Positions 63,201 to 64,000 of a DNA stretch of 64,000 nucleotides are shown here, piece after piece. The notes beneath the pieces are model-generated. The model saw nothing but the letters and a program-made list of their open reading frames with translations. It was not told the origin of the DNA and made no database searches. The stretch's first letter is position 1. Each line of letters starts with the position of its first letter. The stretch comes from Iris pallida. Taxonomy: Eukaryota > Streptophyta > Magnoliopsida > Asparagales > Iridaceae. The position numbers were made by a program, and so were the translations under genes. The stretch spans positions 16,203,555-16,267,554 of the forward strand of contig JANAVB010031417.1 in the NCBI GenBank assembly GCA_029216955.1. Direction: 5' to 3'.

Positions 63201-63898
63201 ATTTTGGTATATATCTATGAGTCTTTGATGGAGACATGGAGATGGAAGCTTTTGATGTTTGAATATATGTTAATTAATTTGCTCCAATTTTTTTCTTACT
63301 GTCATGTGTAATATGGTTATTAGGGCACTGTGTAATTGTTTGAAAAATGAGGACAGAGACTACCACGTAGGCCGTTGTTAATTTATCTGAAACTGTAGAT
63401 TGCAAAGAAAATAAATATGGGATACATGGGAATGGATTCTGTTGATTTCTTGTATACGAGTTATGAATAAGGTGTGGTACAAGTCCATGGTGGATCCATG
63501 TCGTGAAATAAACACAGGAGACAGAATTAAACTATTAAAGTCAAATTTGTTCGAAGTGATTTTATGCCTATTATAGAACATTTTACTTACAGTCTTTTAG
63601 GGTCCAAAACTTCTATGCTGTAAGAGCTGGACCTTCATTTGGCTTTCATGTCTTAGTAACAGTAGAATTGGGTAACTTATTACATGATATATTGTGAATG
63701 TCTTTTAACACTTTGATGTTATATAACAATGAAATTTAATCATAGATAACTGACCAGAATGTGAAATCATGCTAGTCAATATTTTTCAGATGTTGTTACA
63801 TATTGAATTATTGATACATTATTCCCTGCCTTATTTATTTCTTCCTTCATCAGGTTCGCAACTATACTCCACTTCCCACAATTAACAACAGCATTAAG
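53682..63898 (+). CDS. VPS26: Retromer subunit VPS26, N-terminal 165 residues (gene continues past window end)
   Basis: Coding exons: 53682-53684 (ATG only, at the end of exon 53645-53684), 54945-55019, 57651-57725, 57809-57881, 58380-58424, 59766-59877, 63045-63111 and 63854-63898. Every intron is GT/AG and the phase is kept. The product reads NYLIGAFKPPCNIAITF, KKENGQSTMVPLFESQENIF, SIEPSHGKKVEHTGVK, LYFDRGNFYDFTSL, RELDVPGEIYEKKTYPFEFS then TVEMPYESYNGVNVRL, and VRNYTPLPTINNSIK. This is the N-terminal arrestin-like lobe of VPS26, which with VPS35 and VPS29 forms the core retromer recycling vacuolar sorting receptors from endosomes. The second lobe (expected MEVGIEDC...) lies outside. The segment SRNYVSNIVESRHF departs from the usual plant sequence in this position, so this may be a divergent paralogue. 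Confidence 0.92.
54089..54705. mobile_element. Mutator-type MITE in VPS26 intron 2, with long inverted repeats
   Basis: The left end ggcttaatttcaacttgata and the right end (reverse complement agcttaatttccacttgata) continue as inverted repeats for about 60 bp (ccctcaactattccagtttt...). The flanks are ttgttgctt (54080-54088) and ttgttgttt (54706-54714), a 9-bp duplication with one mismatch. Inside are a 34-base C tract (54233-54266), a copy of part of VPS26 exon 2, a local duplication of the element's own text, and G tracts (54487-54504). Confidence 0.75.
54272..54326 (+). repeat. Duplicate of the VPS26 start-codon exon and splice donor (55 bp)
   Basis: 54272-54326 equals 53655-53709 with a single mismatch (cttggtg for cttgatg). 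It includes a second ATG followed directly by GTATGC (54299-54301). It starts five bases after the C tract. There is no splice acceptor just upstream, so normal splicing should use the first copy. Confidence 0.92.
55020..57650 (+). other. Intron 3 of VPS26 (2.6 kb)
   Basis: No gene. It contains GCCT/AGGCG-rich text (55500-55640 and 56060-56140) that resembles a decayed plant transposon, and a block with ggttcaggttcaggttcag (56925-56943). Ends were not resolved. Confidence 0.6.
58199..58275 (-). mobile_element. TS-type SINE / RTE LINE 3' tail
   Basis: acaacaacaacaataacaac is followed by gggccttatcccgaattt and ttggggtcggcta. On the minus strand this is the stem-loop plus TTG-repeat tail of TS SINEs and RTE elements. 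It lies in VPS26 intron 5. Confidence 0.6.
58930..59400. repeat. Degenerate minisatellite in VPS26 intron 6
   Basis: About a dozen diverged units of roughly 30-40 bp around gatgca.gagggtggcaatgg and ggtgcc.c.agatgca. It gives chance open frames on both strands. Confidence 0.7.
60135..61434. mobile_element. Tourist-like element filled with an A-rich minisatellite, copy 2
   Basis: Left end gggggcgtttggtatgcgg, right end ccgcataccaagcaccccc, TAA on both sides (60132-60134 and 61435-61437). The terminal parts match the copy at 14540. The middle (about 60310-61230) is an array of acaaaaa/gacaaaaaa words. Near the left end, ggaatactatatagccga is repeated in tandem. It lies in VPS26 intron 7. Long Phe-rich minus-strand frames are products of the array. 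Confidence 0.85.
62400..62586 (+). mobile_element. Au-type SINE, old insertion
   Basis: gcagattcgtgttac (B-box region), cagtctcttcatatatatgg, ggttaaggct, gaccctccccacaccctgcg and ggagctcgtggctgcact follow the order of plant Au SINEs. The flanks 62378-62399 and 62587-62608 are a 22-bp duplication with four mismatches. In VPS26 intron 7. Confidence 0.65.
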
Positions 63899-64000
63899 GT
63901 CAGTGCAGTTAGGAGGTGTTTACTTTTTATACAATAACTTCAAGTTGATTGTGTGCATTGCAGAATCACCATCTAATTTTCTTGCTTCAGCATCTAAATT

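Overview
This is nuclear DNA from a flowering plant. The evidence is spliced genes with GT/AG introns of typical plant families (a plastid/mitochondrial-type BTL carrier, a potato-inhibitor-II type protease inhibitor, profilin, VPS26), very long non-coding LTR retroelements, tRNA-derived SINEs, Tourist, hAT and Mutator-type elements, and AT-rich spacers. The lineage cannot be fixed from the sequence.

Layout. 1-10373 holds most of a non-autonomous LTR retroelement of LARD type (minus strand): 4.4-4.5 kb LTRs around a 2.0 kb core with no gene. It ends at the edge of a broken PPR gene (10374-11020), followed by a decayed Ty1/copia fragment (11236-11960). 13142-21484 (minus) is a complete four-exon mitochondrial carrier family gene (BTL type, 420 aa). 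Its last exon of 22 codons lies 5.2 kb from the third, behind an intron full of transposons. Its 5' flank carries a hAT-type MITE with a perfect 8-bp target duplication, and a SINE is nested in that MITE. 22.5-27 kb is AT-rich spacer with SINE remnants and a perfect hairpin. 27014-27579 (minus) is a two-exon secreted proteinase inhibitor II gene of 76 aa. 28.8-30.5 kb is a tandemly duplicated remnant of a hAT transposase. 31752-32734 (plus) is a three-exon profilin gene with an apparent one-base deletion at the end of exon 2, next to a 34-base C tract.

33054-48968 is a nested stack. A Tourist-like element (TAA duplications) contains an array of about 22 palindromic units. A second LARD (34331-48077) split that array, and its right LTR was later hit by a solo LTR of another family (40821-43543) and by a SINE (47084-47216). 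49332-51267 is a Mutator-like element with a 9-bp target duplication. 53300 to the window end (plus) is the 5' half of a VPS26 retromer gene (eight coding exons seen, 165 residues, continuing outside). Its start codon ATG is the last codon of a tiny second exon. The next intron holds a Mutator-type MITE that contains a second copy of that start-codon exon.

The genes are ordinary, unlinked housekeeping or defence genes; nothing suggests that they form a pathway. The main points of interest are the profilin frameshift, the duplicated VPS26 start exon, the palindrome array split by a retroelement, and a family of Tourist-like elements filled with an A-rich minisatellite. All identifications come from reading the sequence by eye, with no database search.
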